Below are positions 1 to 6,586 of a stretch of DNA of 49,303 bases, piece after piece. The translations under genes and the position numbers were made by a program. The notes beneath the pieces were generated by a model. It worked only from the letters and a program-made list of their open reading frames with translations. It was not told the DNA's origin and made no database searches. Numbering within the stretch: the first letter of the stretch is position 1; every line of letters starts with the position of its first letter. The DNA comes from Candidatus Scatomorpha intestinavium (GTDB lineage Bacteria; Bacillota; Clostridia; Oscillospirales; Oscillospiraceae), in the NCBI GenBank assembly GCA_018712985.1, contig DVGA01000042.1:1-49303 (forward strand). The letters are read 5' to 3'.

Positions 1-174
1 GACGGCTGCCGGATAAACACGCCCGGCGTGGTCGAGGGCAACTGGCGCTGGCGGCTGCTGCCCGGCGAGCTGACGTCAAAGCTTGCAAAGGACATCCGGG
101 AGCTCACCGCCCGCTACGGGCGGCTGAACCCGCGCGCCCCGCAGCCCAAAAAGCGGGAAGCGAAGGAAAAATAA
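1..174 (+). CDS. malQ: 4-alpha-glucanotransferase, C-terminal end (partial)
   Basis: Only the last 57 codons are inside the window; the gene begins upstream of base 1 and stops with TAA at 172-174. The visible residues contain the amylomaltase C-terminal signature R-I-N-T-P-G-V-V-E-G-N-W-R-W-R followed by L-x-P-G-E-L and a helix ending in L-T-A-R-Y-G-R, as in GH77 enzymes. Members move glucan segments between maltodextrins in the cytoplasm. The protein ends in a short Lys/Glu-rich tail. The catalytic residues lie outside the window, so activity cannot be judged here. Confidence 0.82.
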   Translation, partial: DGCRINTPGVVEGNWRWRLLPGELTSKLAKDIRELTARYGRLNPRAPQPKKREAKEK

Positions 175-194
175 AGCCTTTCAGGACAAAAACG

Positions 195-225
195 CAGCTC
201 CGGGGATTTCCGCTCCCCGGAGCTG
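195..225. terminator. Hairpin terminator between malQ and the DUF378 gene
   Basis: A perfect 11-bp stem (CAGCTCCGGGG with CCCCGGAGCTG) encloses a 9-base loop. On the plus side the stem is followed only by GTTCTGCTG, a weak U-tract. On the minus side it is followed by CGTTTTTGTCC, a better one. It probably ends malQ and the convergent DUF378 transcript together. Confidence 0.5.
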
Positions 226-330
226 TTCTGCTGCCTCAATGTAAAAATTGCCGGGACACCGGCTTTCGGCGGCGTCCGGGCGTATCTTGAGACAAGGAAA
301 TTGCCGGGGGCCAGGCCCCCGGCTTCCGGT

Positions 331-543
331 TCAGGTTGACGACGACTCCTCTTCGCGCCCGCGGAACAGCAGCGTGATGCACCAGAGGGCCGAGAGGCCC
401 ACAAGGGTGTAGACGACGCGGCTCACGGTCGCGGTCTGCCCGCCGAAGAGCCACGCGACTATGTCGAAGCGGAACAGGCCGACGCTGCCCCAGTTTATGC
501 CGCCGATTATGGCCAGGGCGAGGGCTATGCGGTCCATTATCAT
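331..543 (-). CDS. DUF378 family small membrane protein
   Basis: A 70-residue protein with the DUF378 pattern: an N-terminal M-I-M-D-R-I-A-L-A-L-A-I-I-G-G-I-N-W-G segment (G-G-I-N-W-G is diagnostic) and a second hydrophobic segment around residues 42-60. Two transmembrane helices are predicted, with a charged Arg/Glu/Ser tail. The family's function is unknown. AAGGAGG lies about 9 bases before the ATG at 543, which fixes the start. It stands alone, convergent with malQ. About 20-60 bases upstream an A/T-rich stretch may hold the promoter, but no clear -35/-10 pair was found. Confidence 0.8.
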   Translation of the reverse strand: MIMDRIALALAIIGGINWGSVGLFRFDIVAWLFGGQTATVSRVVYTLVGLSALWCITLLFRGREEESSST

Positions 544-1013
544 GCTTTCAGCCTCCTTTTCGCAGCTATCATTCCCGACGCCGGGGAATTTTATGCGTTC
601 GACAAAAGTAGTGCGCGTTCGGCATTCTTCGCTCTTGAAAATTTTACTGATGCGGTGTATCTTTTAATCACAGCTTATCCAACTGATGGGGCCGCCAAAC
701 GGCGGGGCCATCATGCGGGGACCCGGCTCATATCTTTATCCCACAACCCTGTTTCGGCGGACCGGTTTTTCCGGCCCGCCACCTTTTTTCCCGGCCGACG
801 GCCGGAGGCATAGCCAGGCCGCGCCTGGACACAGAGCGCGCCGCAAAGCGGCGCGGGGCGGGCAGTGCCCGCAGGCAGAGCGCCGCGCCAAAGGCACAGT
901 GAAGACGGGTACAGGGGCTGCTTCCCTGCACAACGCCCCCGGCGCGCCGATTCGCGCGCATTTGCACTCCGATGCGGTTAGAATGGTGAAAAAAGCGCAA
1001 AGGAGAGGTGTCC
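544..1013. other. Intergenic region without a gene, rich in hairpins
   Basis: The 470 bases between the DUF378 gene and noc hold no convincing coding sequence. The left part (544-670) is less GC-rich and probably carries the DUF378 promoter. From about 685 the sequence is a string of short inverted repeats, including CCGCC-AAA-CGGCGG near 690 and the hairpin array at 791-872. A TAGAAT at 979-984 is a possible -10 for noc, without a recognisable -35. Confidence 0.6.
791..872. repeat. Short-hairpin array (copy A)
   Basis: Four consecutive palindromes with 3-base loops. They are CCGGCC-GAC-GGCCGG (791-805), CCAGGC-CGC-GCCTGG (814-828), CGCGCCGC-AAA-GCGGCGCG (837-855) and GCGGGC-AGT-GCCCGC (858-872). 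The first two are joined by the 8-mer AGGCATAG, and AGGCAGAG follows the last. The same linker and architecture recur at 2000, 4840, 5000, 5110, 45800 and 46050 with different arm sequences. Confidence 0.8.
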
Positions 1014-1823
1014 ATGCAGGGGGTCATAGCTTTTCCGCGCCTTGGGCGCGCGGGGATAGTCCAGCTCGCCGTGAGCGATATCGACCCGAACCCCAACCAG
1101 CCGCGGACGGCGTTCGACGGCGAGGCGCTGGAGGAGCTGGCGGCGAGCATAAAGGAGTACGGCGTTATCTCGCCGCTTTCGGTGCGGCTGCACTACGGGC
1201 GCTATGAGCTGGTGGCGGGAGAGCGGCGGCTGCGCGCGGCGAAGATGGCGGGGCTGAAGAAGGTGCCCTGCGTGGTCCTGGACGTAGATATGGAGGAATC
1301 GAGCGTCCTCGCAATGGTGGAGAACGTGCAGCGGCAGGATTTGAACTTTGCCGAGGAGGCGCGGGGCATCGCAAACCTGATACGGCTCTTTGACATGAGC
1401 CAGGAGGAGTGCGCCCGCAGGCTGGGCAAGAGCCAGAGCGCCGTGGCCAACAAGCTCAGGCTGCTGCGCCTGCCGCAGGATGTGCTCGACGGCGCGCTCG
1501 CCGCCGGGCTCACCGAGCGGCACGCCCGCGCGTTGCTCCGCCTACCGGACGCGGACGCCCAGCGCAAGGCGCTCGCTTACATAATAGAAAAGGGCCTGAA
1601 CGTGGCCCAGACGGACGAATATGTGGACGCCCTGCTCGCACCGAAGCCGGAAGAGGCCGCGCCGCGCCGGCGGGCGCTGATTTTGAAGGACGTGCGCGTT
1701 TTTTTGAACTCGCTGAGCCACAGCCTTGACGTTATGAAGCGCGGCGGCATAGACGCCGGAATGAGCCGCCGCGAAACCGAGGACGAGCTGATTGTTACGA
1801 TATCCATTCCGAAGAAAAAATAG
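1014..1823 (+). CDS. noc: Nucleoid occlusion / ParB-like DNA-binding protein
   Basis: A 269-residue ParB/Spo0J/Noc family protein. It has the N-terminal D-I-x-P-N-P-x-Q-P-R motif (residues 23-31), the CTP-binding box G-E-R-R-L-R-A (69-75), the second box E-N-V-Q-R (103-107) and a helix-turn-helix around 128-150. A Lys-rich C-terminus follows. Such proteins bind palindromic sites, load CTP clamps on DNA and either segregate origins (ParB) or block division over the nucleoid (Noc). The ATG at 1014 is preferred over a GTG at 1008, because AGGAGAGG (1001-1008) is then 5-8 bases away. No parA neighbour is present, so Noc is favoured, but ParB cannot be excluded. It is followed by a hairpin at 1827-1866. 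Confidence 0.85.
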   Translation: MQGVIAFPRLGRAGIVQLAVSDIDPNPNQPRTAFDGEALEELAASIKEYGVISPLSVRLHYGRYELVAGERRLRAAKMAGLKKVPCVVLDVDMEESSVLAMVENVQRQDLNFAEEARGIANLIRLFDMSQEECARRLGKSQSAVANKLRLLRLPQDVLDGALAAGLTERHARALLRLPDADAQRKALAYIIEKGLNVAQTDEYVDALLAPKPEEAAPRRRALILKDVRVFLNSLSHSLDVMKRGGIDAGMSRRETEDELIVTISIPKKK

Positions 1824-1826
1824 GAC

Positions 1827-1866
1827 GCGGGCAGTTGCGGGGAAGAAAGTCCCTGCAACTGCCCGC
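1827..1866. terminator. Long hairpin after noc
   Basis: A 16-bp stem (GCGGGCAGTTGCGGGG with CCCTGCAACTGCCCGC, one G-T wobble) with an 8-base loop begins 3 bases after the noc stop. There is no U-tract on the plus side. On the minus strand the stem is followed within 5 bases by ATTTTTTC, so it could end transcripts arriving from the ABC exporter operon. Confidence 0.5.
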
Positions 1867-1886
1867 GCGGAGCGCGGCGCTTGCCT

Positions 1887-2049
1887 CCAGGCGCAGCCTG
1901 GTGGAGCGCCACACCCGTTTCTTGGTACGCAGAACAAAGAAACGGGGTAGCAAAAGGGTTTGCAGGGGCTTTCGCCCCTGCATTTACTCTCGCGGCCGGA
2001 GGCCGCGCTATGCCTCCAGGCGCAGCCTGGCTATGCAACCGGCCGCCGG
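1887..2049. repeat. Hairpin array plus compound hairpins (copy B)
   Basis: In order: CCAGGC-GCA-GCCTGG (1887-1901); a 10-bp hairpin CCCGTTTCTT/AAGAAACGGG (1914-1946); TGCAGGGGC-TTTC-GCCCCTGCA (1961-1982); CGCGGCC-GGA-GGCCGCG (1991-2007); linker CTATGCCT; CCAGGC-GCA-GCCTGG (2016-2030); linker CTATGCAA; and CCGGC-C-GCCGG (2039-2049). The last base abuts the stop codon of the ABC exporter gene (2050). The 1914-1982 block is an inverted relative of 4754-4817. Confidence 0.8.
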
Positions 2050-3603
2050 TCAGGTATTGAGCTCTGCGCTGGAGAGGATATTGCGGCAGGCGAACACCCC
2101 AAGGAGCGCCACCAGCACGTTCACGCCCGAGAGCACAAGCAGTGCGCACCACTCCGGCATGACCTTTCCAGCAAAGATAGCCGCGGCAACCCCCGGGACC
2201 GCCATGAGGATGAGCACCACGAAGTAGAAGAGGAAAATCAGCGCCTTCACCGTCATCGAGCCGAAAACGCGCTCGGTCACGAGGTTTCCGGCCGTGAAGA
2301 GGTAGGCGTAGGTGAAATACGCCACCGCCGCGGCGGCGATGCTCGGCACCGGCGCGTTCACGAAGAAGGCCATCGGCAGGAAGGAGAGCACCGCGCTCGT
2401 GACATACCCCGCCGCGCTCTCGCGCAGGCACCAGAGCAGCTTTTTCGTCGGCGGCTCCGGCACGAGATAGACGTAGGGCTTCGTCATCTCCTTCACCAGC
2501 CGCCCGGTGGCCACATAGAAGAACATCATGTACGCCGCGAAGGCCAGCGGCGCGACTATGCCCGTGTCCCTCATGAAAAAGGCGAAGGCTATGTTCACGA
2601 GGACGAATATGATCTCCATGCCGCTGAGCAGCCACTTGCGGCTGCGCCGGTTTTCAATGCGGTGCTTGTAGTAAAAGGCGCTCGCGCCCCAGCCCCCGCC
2701 GAGGCCCGTCCTGCCGAGGCTGATATTTTTCGGCGCGTTCTCGCTCACGCGCCCCTCGCGCGCCGCGACCTGGGCGTTGAAGCTCGTCTCCGTGCTCTGC
2801 AGCACGTCCTCGTAGTAGTCCTGGTCAGTGCGCGTCATGACGACGATCAGCGCCACGGCGTACACCGCCCAGAGTATCAGCGGCAGCGTGACCGAGGAGT
2901 AGTCGCCGGCTATCACGCCGTAGCAGGCTCCGCCCAGCCAGCCGGCCACGGGAAAGAGCCGGCCGAAGGGGTCGACGGCCGCGGCGCAGATACCGCTAAG
3001 CGCGTTTTCGGCGCCGAGCGCGCGGAAGCCGATGTAGGCCACCCATATCACGCACACGGCCACGTAGACCGCGCGCAGCGCCTTGCGCACCTTAGGCCTG
3101 CCGGAGCTGACCGCGTAAATGACCATCGCGGTTATCTGCGCGGTGAAGACCACCAGCGCGTACCCGACCATGAGCGCCGCCATGCCGGCCAGGCCGACGC
3201 CGTAGCTGCCGTGCATCCAGCCGTACTGGAAAAGCATGACCACGGCCATTATGAGCGCCGTCGCCATCTGGTTGAACATGCCCTGGAACAGTATGCGCAC
3301 CGGCTTGAAAGGGCCTACGAACAGGAAGTTCACGTCCGGCATCTTGAAGATGCTCATGCCCGTGGAGAAGCCGGAGTTTGCCGTCATCAGGAACATCAGC
3401 GCGAAGTAGCCGACGATTATGGCGCCCAGCGTGGCGTCGGGAGTGCCGACGCTGCCGTCCTCGTTCGGCATGTTGCCCGCCACGATGACCAGCACCAGCA
3501 GCGCCGCCACGATTATGGCGTAGATGAGCTTGGCCGGGGAGCGGAACATTCCCTTTACGCGGTTCTTGAACTGGGTGAGTGTCAGATAGGCCAGCGCGCT
3601 CAT
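2050..3603 (-). CDS. ABC exporter membrane protein
   Basis: A 517-residue polytopic membrane protein resembling the putative ABC exporter family (PF16962). It starts M-S-A-L-A-Y-L-T-L-T-Q-F-K-N-R-V-K-G and contains about ten to twelve hydrophobic segments, with a cytoplasmic Arg/Asp-rich stretch near the middle. Its ATG (3603) overlaps the stop of the ATPase gene in an ATGA, so the two are translationally coupled and should form one transporter. Nothing in the sequence indicates the substrate. The coding end touches a hairpin array, which may act as a 3'-UTR structure. Confidence 0.8.
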   Translation of the reverse strand: MSALAYLTLTQFKNRVKGMFRSPAKLIYAIIVAALLVLVIVAGNMPNEDGSVGTPDATLGAIIVGYFALMFLMTANSGFSTGMSIFKMPDVNFLFVGPFKPVRILFQGMFNQMATALIMAVVMLFQYGWMHGSYGVGLAGMAALMVGYALVVFTAQITAMVIYAVSSGRPKVRKALRAVYVAVCVIWVAYIGFRALGAENALSGICAAAVDPFGRLFPVAGWLGGACYGVIAGDYSSVTLPLILWAVYAVALIVVMTRTDQDYYEDVLQSTETSFNAQVAAREGRVSENAPKNISLGRTGLGGGWGASAFYYKHRIENRRSRKWLLSGMEIIFVLVNIAFAFFMRDTGIVAPLAFAAYMMFFYVATGRLVKEMTKPYVYLVPEPPTKKLLWCLRESAAGYVTSAVLSFLPMAFFVNAPVPSIAAAAVAYFTYAYLFTAGNLVTERVFGSMTVKALIFLFYFVVLILMAVPGVAAAIFAGKVMPEWCALLVLSGVNVLVALLGVFACRNILSSAELNT

Positions 3604-4310
3604 GCCTGCTCACCGCCCTCGGTTATGGCGAAGAACAGCTCCTCCAGGTCCCTGCCGCCGGCCTCGTCGGCGCGCTTGGTGGCAGCAAACTCGCCGTTCA
3701 TCATGATGTGCGCCACGTCCCAGTAGTCCTCGACCGAGTCTATCATGTGCGTGGAGATGAGCACGGCGCGGCCGTCGGCGCGCAGCTCGCGGAAGATGTT
3801 CTTCAGCTCCTTGATGGCGTGCGGGTCGAGGCCGACCAGCGGCTCGTCGAATATCAGCACGTCAGGCCGGTGCACCATCGCGCAGGCTATGGAGAGCTTC
3901 TGCTGCATGCCCTTTGAGAGCTCGCGGCCCAGCTTGTCGCGCTTGTCGTCCAGCTCGAGCCGCTTCAGAAGCTCCTCGCCGTAGCCGTCGTCCTCCATGC
4001 GCCAGGCCCGGCGGACGAATTCAAGGTGCTCCGCCACGGTGAGCAGCTCATAGACCGCCGGCATCTCCGGGATATACCCGAGGCGGCGCTTCGCCGGCAG
4101 GGTCTTGTTGGGCTCCCCGCCTATGAATATGTCCCCCTTGAAGCGCAGCAGCCCGGCGATGCACTTTATTATGGTGCTCTTCCCCGCGCCGTTCGGGCCG
4201 AGCAGTACGGCGGTCTGCCCAGCCTCGACGGAAAAGCTGATATCCCGGTTTGCCACGGTCTTGCCGTAGCGCTTGGTGACGTTTTCAACACGTAAGAGGG
4301 CGCCGGACAT
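3600..4310 (-). CDS. ABC transporter ATP-binding protein
   Basis: A 236-residue ABC ATPase. It shows Walker A G-P-N-G-A-G-K-S-T, the signature L-S-K-G-M-Q-Q-K-L-S-I-A, Walker B V-L-I-F-D-E-P-L-V-G-L-D-P and the H-loop S-T-H. The start at 4310 is set by AGGAGG about 7 bases upstream; the open frame runs farther upstream but has no comparable ribosome binding site. It is the first gene of a two-gene operon with the membrane subunit and is transcribed away from the XRE regulator. A strong sigma-A-type promoter lies at 4348-4376, and a half-site of the regulator palindrome overlaps its start region. Confidence 0.9.
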   Translation of the reverse strand: MSGALLRVENVTKRYGKTVANRDISFSVEAGQTAVLLGPNGAGKSTIIKCIAGLLRFKGDIFIGGEPNKTLPAKRRLGYIPEMPAVYELLTVAEHLEFVRRAWRMEDDGYGEELLKRLELDDKRDKLGRELSKGMQQKLSIACAMVHRPDVLIFDEPLVGLDPHAIKELKNIFRELRADGRAVLISTHMIDSVEDYWDVAHIMMNGEFAATKRADEAGGRDLEELFFAITEGGEQA

Positions 4311-4347
4311 TTTGTTGCCTCCTTTTTGACATCTTAACGGTATCAAA

Positions 4348-4376
4348 TATATATCATGTTTCCCTGAACCTGTCAA
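4348..4376 (-). promoter_or_regulatory. Sigma-A-type promoter of the ABC exporter operon
   Basis: Reading the minus strand: -35 TTGACA (4371-4376), a 17-base spacer, and -10 TATATA (4348-4353). The sequence right after the -10 (4340-4347, GTATCAAA on the plus strand) resembles a half of the inverted repeat in front of the XRE gene, so the regulator may repress here. Confidence 0.8.
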
Positions 4377-4418
4377 GCCCCGGGCTTCACGAGTATACTG
4401 GATATTCTGCCCTCTGTC

Positions 4419-4434
4419 AACCCGTATACGGGTT
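4419..4434. promoter_or_regulatory. Perfect 16-bp palindrome, operator candidate
   Basis: AACCCGTATACGGGTT is fully self-complementary. It lies in the intergenic region between the divergent ABC exporter operon and the XRE regulator gene, as expected for a dimeric repressor site. Confidence 0.5.
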
Positions 4435-4456
4435 ATAGGCGCCCGTGCCGCTGATA

Positions 4457-4492
4457 GTATCAAGATACCCGCATTTGGGCAACACTTGATAC
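4457..4492. promoter_or_regulatory. Inverted repeat before the XRE gene, operator candidate
   Basis: Two perfect 8-base half-sites, GTATCAAG (4457-4464) and CTTGATAC (4485-4492), are separated by 20 bases. They end 12 bases before the regulator's ATG. A related half-site (GTATCAAA) sits at 4340-4347 next to the ABC operon -10 box. This arrangement suits autoregulation plus control of the exporter. Confidence 0.5.
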
Positions 4493-4504
4493 GCGGAGGG
4501 AACC

Positions 4505-4744
4505 ATGGAATACTACGAGCTCTATGTACACCGCATCCGCTCGCTCTGCCAGCAGCGCGGATGGTCGATAAATCGCCTTGCGGCGATGAGCGGCGTCAAG
4601 CAGTCCACCCTGGACAACATAGTCCGGGGAGAGACGCGCAACCCGCGAGTGAGGACGCTGCATCTTGTTGCGAACGCCTTTGGGATGACGCTGTCGGAGT
4701 TTCTCGACTTCGAGGAGCTGAACGCCTATGCTTTTGACGAATAG
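4505..4744 (+). CDS. XRE-family transcriptional regulator
   Basis: A 79-residue protein that is almost entirely one helix-turn-helix domain of the XRE (Cro/CI) type, with S-I-N-R-L-A-A-M-S-G-V-K-Q-S-T-L-D-N-I as the DNA-binding unit around residues 20-40. The tail M-T-L-S-E-F-L-D-F is typical of the small clostridial members. GGAGGG precedes the ATG by 4 bases. It is divergent from the ABC exporter operon and preceded by palindromes, so local control of the exporter is likely. No ligand or protease domain is present, so what it senses is unknown. Confidence 0.85.
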   Translation: MEYYELYVHRIRSLCQQRGWSINRLAAMSGVKQSTLDNIVRGETRNPRVRTLHLVANAFGMTLSEFLDFEELNAYAFDE

Positions 4745-4753
4745 CGCAAAAAA

Positions 4754-5176
4754 TGCAGGGGCGAAAGCCCCTGCAAACCCTTTTGCCACCCCATTTCTTT
4801 GGTCTTGCCCAAAGAAACGGGAGCCAGGCTGCGCCTGGAGGCAGAGCGCCGCTTCGCGGCGCGAAAGCAGCTCTGTTACGTGGTCATCCCGAGTGGTGAA
4901 TGACAGTTGCCACCAAAACCGTGCATTGCTCCCGTTGGTCGCGGCACTAACGGCCCGCATAATCCACCCGTCAGTGCCGCGAAGCGGCGCTCTGCCTCCA
5001 CACGCAGTGTGGCCGCGACCGAAGCGAAGCAAACGCACGGTCGGCGATGCAATTAACTCATTCACCCTTCAGAACGACCTCTTTTTGCCTTTTCGCGGCC
5101 CTTTGGGCCGCGCTATGCCACCGGCCGCTGGCCGGCCTCCAAGCGCAGCCTGGCTATGCCACCGGGCGTTGCCCGT
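4754..5176. repeat. Hairpin arrays and foldback region (copy C)
   Basis: The space between the convergent XRE and fumarase genes holds no gene. It contains TGCAGGGGC-GAAA-GCCCCTGCA (4754-4775), TTTCTTTGG/CCAAAGAAA (4794-4817), CCAGGC-TGC-GCCTGG (4824-4838), linker AGGCAGAG and GCGCCGC-TTC-GCGGCGC (4846-4862). A larger foldback follows (4918-5041). Then come GCCGC-GAA-GCGGC (4976-4988), linker CTCTGCCT, CCACAC-GCA-GTGTGG (4998-5012), CGCGGCCC-TTT-GGGCCGCG (5094-5112), linker CTATGCCA and CCGGCC-GCT-GGCCGG (5121-5135). An imperfect CCAAGC-GCA-GCCTGG (5139-5153) and a last hairpin end 5 bases before the fumarase stop. Confidence 0.8.
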
Positions 5177-5180
5177 GGCC

Positions 5181-5747
5181 TCAGGGTGCGGTTTGGGCCC
5201 GGCACGCAGCGGGGCCGGAGGCATAGAGGTCGCCCCCGGCGGCGTCTATGGCGCAGATGAGCGGCATGTCGCGCACGGTCAGGCGGCGCACGGCCTCCGC
5301 GCCGAGGTCGCTCCACGCGATGACCTCGCACTTCTCCACACACCCTGCTATCAGCGCCCCGGCCCCGCCCGTCGCGGCGAAATATACGGCCCCGTGGGCG
5401 CGCATCGCGTCGGCCACCGGCTGGGAACGCGGGCCCTTGCCTATCATCCCCCTCAGCCCGAGGGCGATGAGCTTCGGCGCGTAGGAGTCCATCCTGTAGC
5501 TCGTCGTCGGCCCCGCGGAGCCTATCGGCCTGCCCGGCGGCGTCTCCGCCGGGCCGCAGTAGTATATCACCGCACCCTCGAGCGGGAACGGCGGCTCGCC
5601 GCCGGCGTCAAGCAGCTCGCAGAGCCGCCTGTGCGCCGCGTCCCGCGCCGTGTATATCGTCCCCGAGAGCGCCACGCGCTGCCCGGCGCGCAGCGTGCGC
5701 GCGGTTTCCGCGTCCAGCGGGGCGCTTATCCTCAGAATCTCGCTCAC
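5181..5747 (-). CDS. Fumarate hydratase class I, beta subunit
   Basis: A 188-residue protein of the Fe-S hydro-lyase beta family. It carries G-x-x-Y-x-A-R-D-A-A-H-R-R (around residues 30-42), Y-Y-C-G-P-A and P-x-G-S-A-G-P-T-T-S-Y-R-M-D, the family signature. Together with the alpha subunit it interconverts malate and fumarate in the cytoplasm. A GTG start at 5747 overlaps the alpha stop in a GTGA, so the two are coupled. The length matches stand-alone beta subunits. The last residues are Ala/Arg-rich and not conserved. L(+)-tartrate dehydratase is a homologous alternative; the upstream malic enzyme favours fumarase. Confidence 0.85.
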   Translation of the reverse strand: MSEILRISAPLDAETARTLRAGQRVALSGTIYTARDAAHRRLCELLDAGGEPPFPLEGAVIYYCGPAETPPGRPIGSAGPTTSYRMDSYAPKLIALGLRGMIGKGPRSQPVADAMRAHGAVYFAATGGAGALIAGCVEKCEVIAWSDLGAEAVRRLTVRDMPLICAIDAAGGDLYASGPAACRAQTAP

Positions 5748-6586
5748 AGCTCCACCTCCGCATGCCGGTCGGCGTGGCAGCAGATGCACACCGCCGCGGG
5801 CAGCATCGCAATGTGCGTCGGCCGCACCTCTATGTGCACCGCCAGCGCCGTCATCCTCCCGCCGAGGCCCTGGGGGCCGAGGCCGGAGGCGTTTATCTCC
5901 GCGAGCAGCTCGCGCTCCATCGCCGCGTAGTATCCGTCCGCGTTCGGTTCGCCCACCGGGCGCAGCAGCGCCTCGCGCGCTATGGCGGCCACGGTGTCGA
6001 AGCCTCCGCCGATGCCCACGCCGACAACGGTGGGCGGGCAGGGGTTCCCCCCGGCGGAGAGCACCGTGTCCACCACAAAGCGGCGGACGCCCTCCTCGCC
6101 CTCTGCGGGGGTGAGCATTTTTATCCGGCACATGTTCTCGCTGCCCGCGCCCTTGGGCGAGACGGTTATCCTGACGCCCTCGCCCGGCACTATGCGCAGC
6201 TTCAGCGCCGCCGGGGTGTTGTCGCCGGTGTTCACGCGCCGCAGCGGGTCGCGCACGACGCTTTTGCGCAGATAGCCCTCCGCGTACCCGCGCCGGACGC
6301 CCTCCTGCACGGCCTCGTCCAGCCCGCCGCCTGAGATGTGCACGTCCTGCCCAAGCTCGAGAAATACGGTGACAAGCCCCGTGTCCTGGCATATCGGCAG
6401 CCGCGTGGCGCGCGCGATGTCGAGGTTCGAACAGAGGTCCTCGAGTATCCCCCGCGCCGCCGGCCAGGACTCCGCCTCCCGCGCGGCGCGCAGCGCGGCC
6501 TCGGCGCTCGCCGGCAGGCAGGTGTTCGCCTCTATGCAGAGCCGCGCCACGGCCTCGGTTATCCTTGCCGCAGAAAGCTCCCTCAC
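5744..6586 (-). CDS. Fumarate hydratase class I, alpha subunit
   Basis: A 280-residue alpha subunit of the two-subunit Fe-S fumarase/tartrate dehydratase family. The three conserved cysteine sites are visible: P-I-C-Q-D-T-G (near residue 65), N-P-C-P-P-T-V-V-G-V-G-I-G-G (near 190) and the C-terminal I-C-C-H-A-D. These should bind the 4Fe-4S cluster that activates water. The GTG start at 6586 overlaps the malic enzyme stop (GTGA). With the beta subunit and malic enzyme it forms a pyruvate-malate-fumarate module. The oxygen-labile class I type suits an anaerobe. Confidence 0.87.
   Translation of the reverse strand: MRELSAARITEAVARLCIEANTCLPASAEAALRAAREAESWPAARGILEDLCSNLDIARATRLPICQDTGLVTVFLELGQDVHISGGGLDEAVQEGVRRGYAEGYLRKSVVRDPLRRVNTGDNTPAALKLRIVPGEGVRITVSPKGAGSENMCRIKMLTPAEGEEGVRRFVVDTVLSAGGNPCPPTVVGVGIGGGFDTVAAIAREALLRPVGEPNADGYYAAMERELLAEINASGLGPQGLGGRMTALAVHIEVRPTHIAMLPAAVCICCHADRHAEVEL

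Noticed and set aside
559-607. ECF-like promoter GAAC-N16-CGTC upstream of the DUF378 gene
   Set aside because: It matches the core spacing but lacks the T-run after AAC and other support; a chance match is likely.
1960-3726. 588-codon open frame on the plus strand
   Set aside because: Antisense to the ABC exporter gene; His/Arg-rich translation and no motifs.
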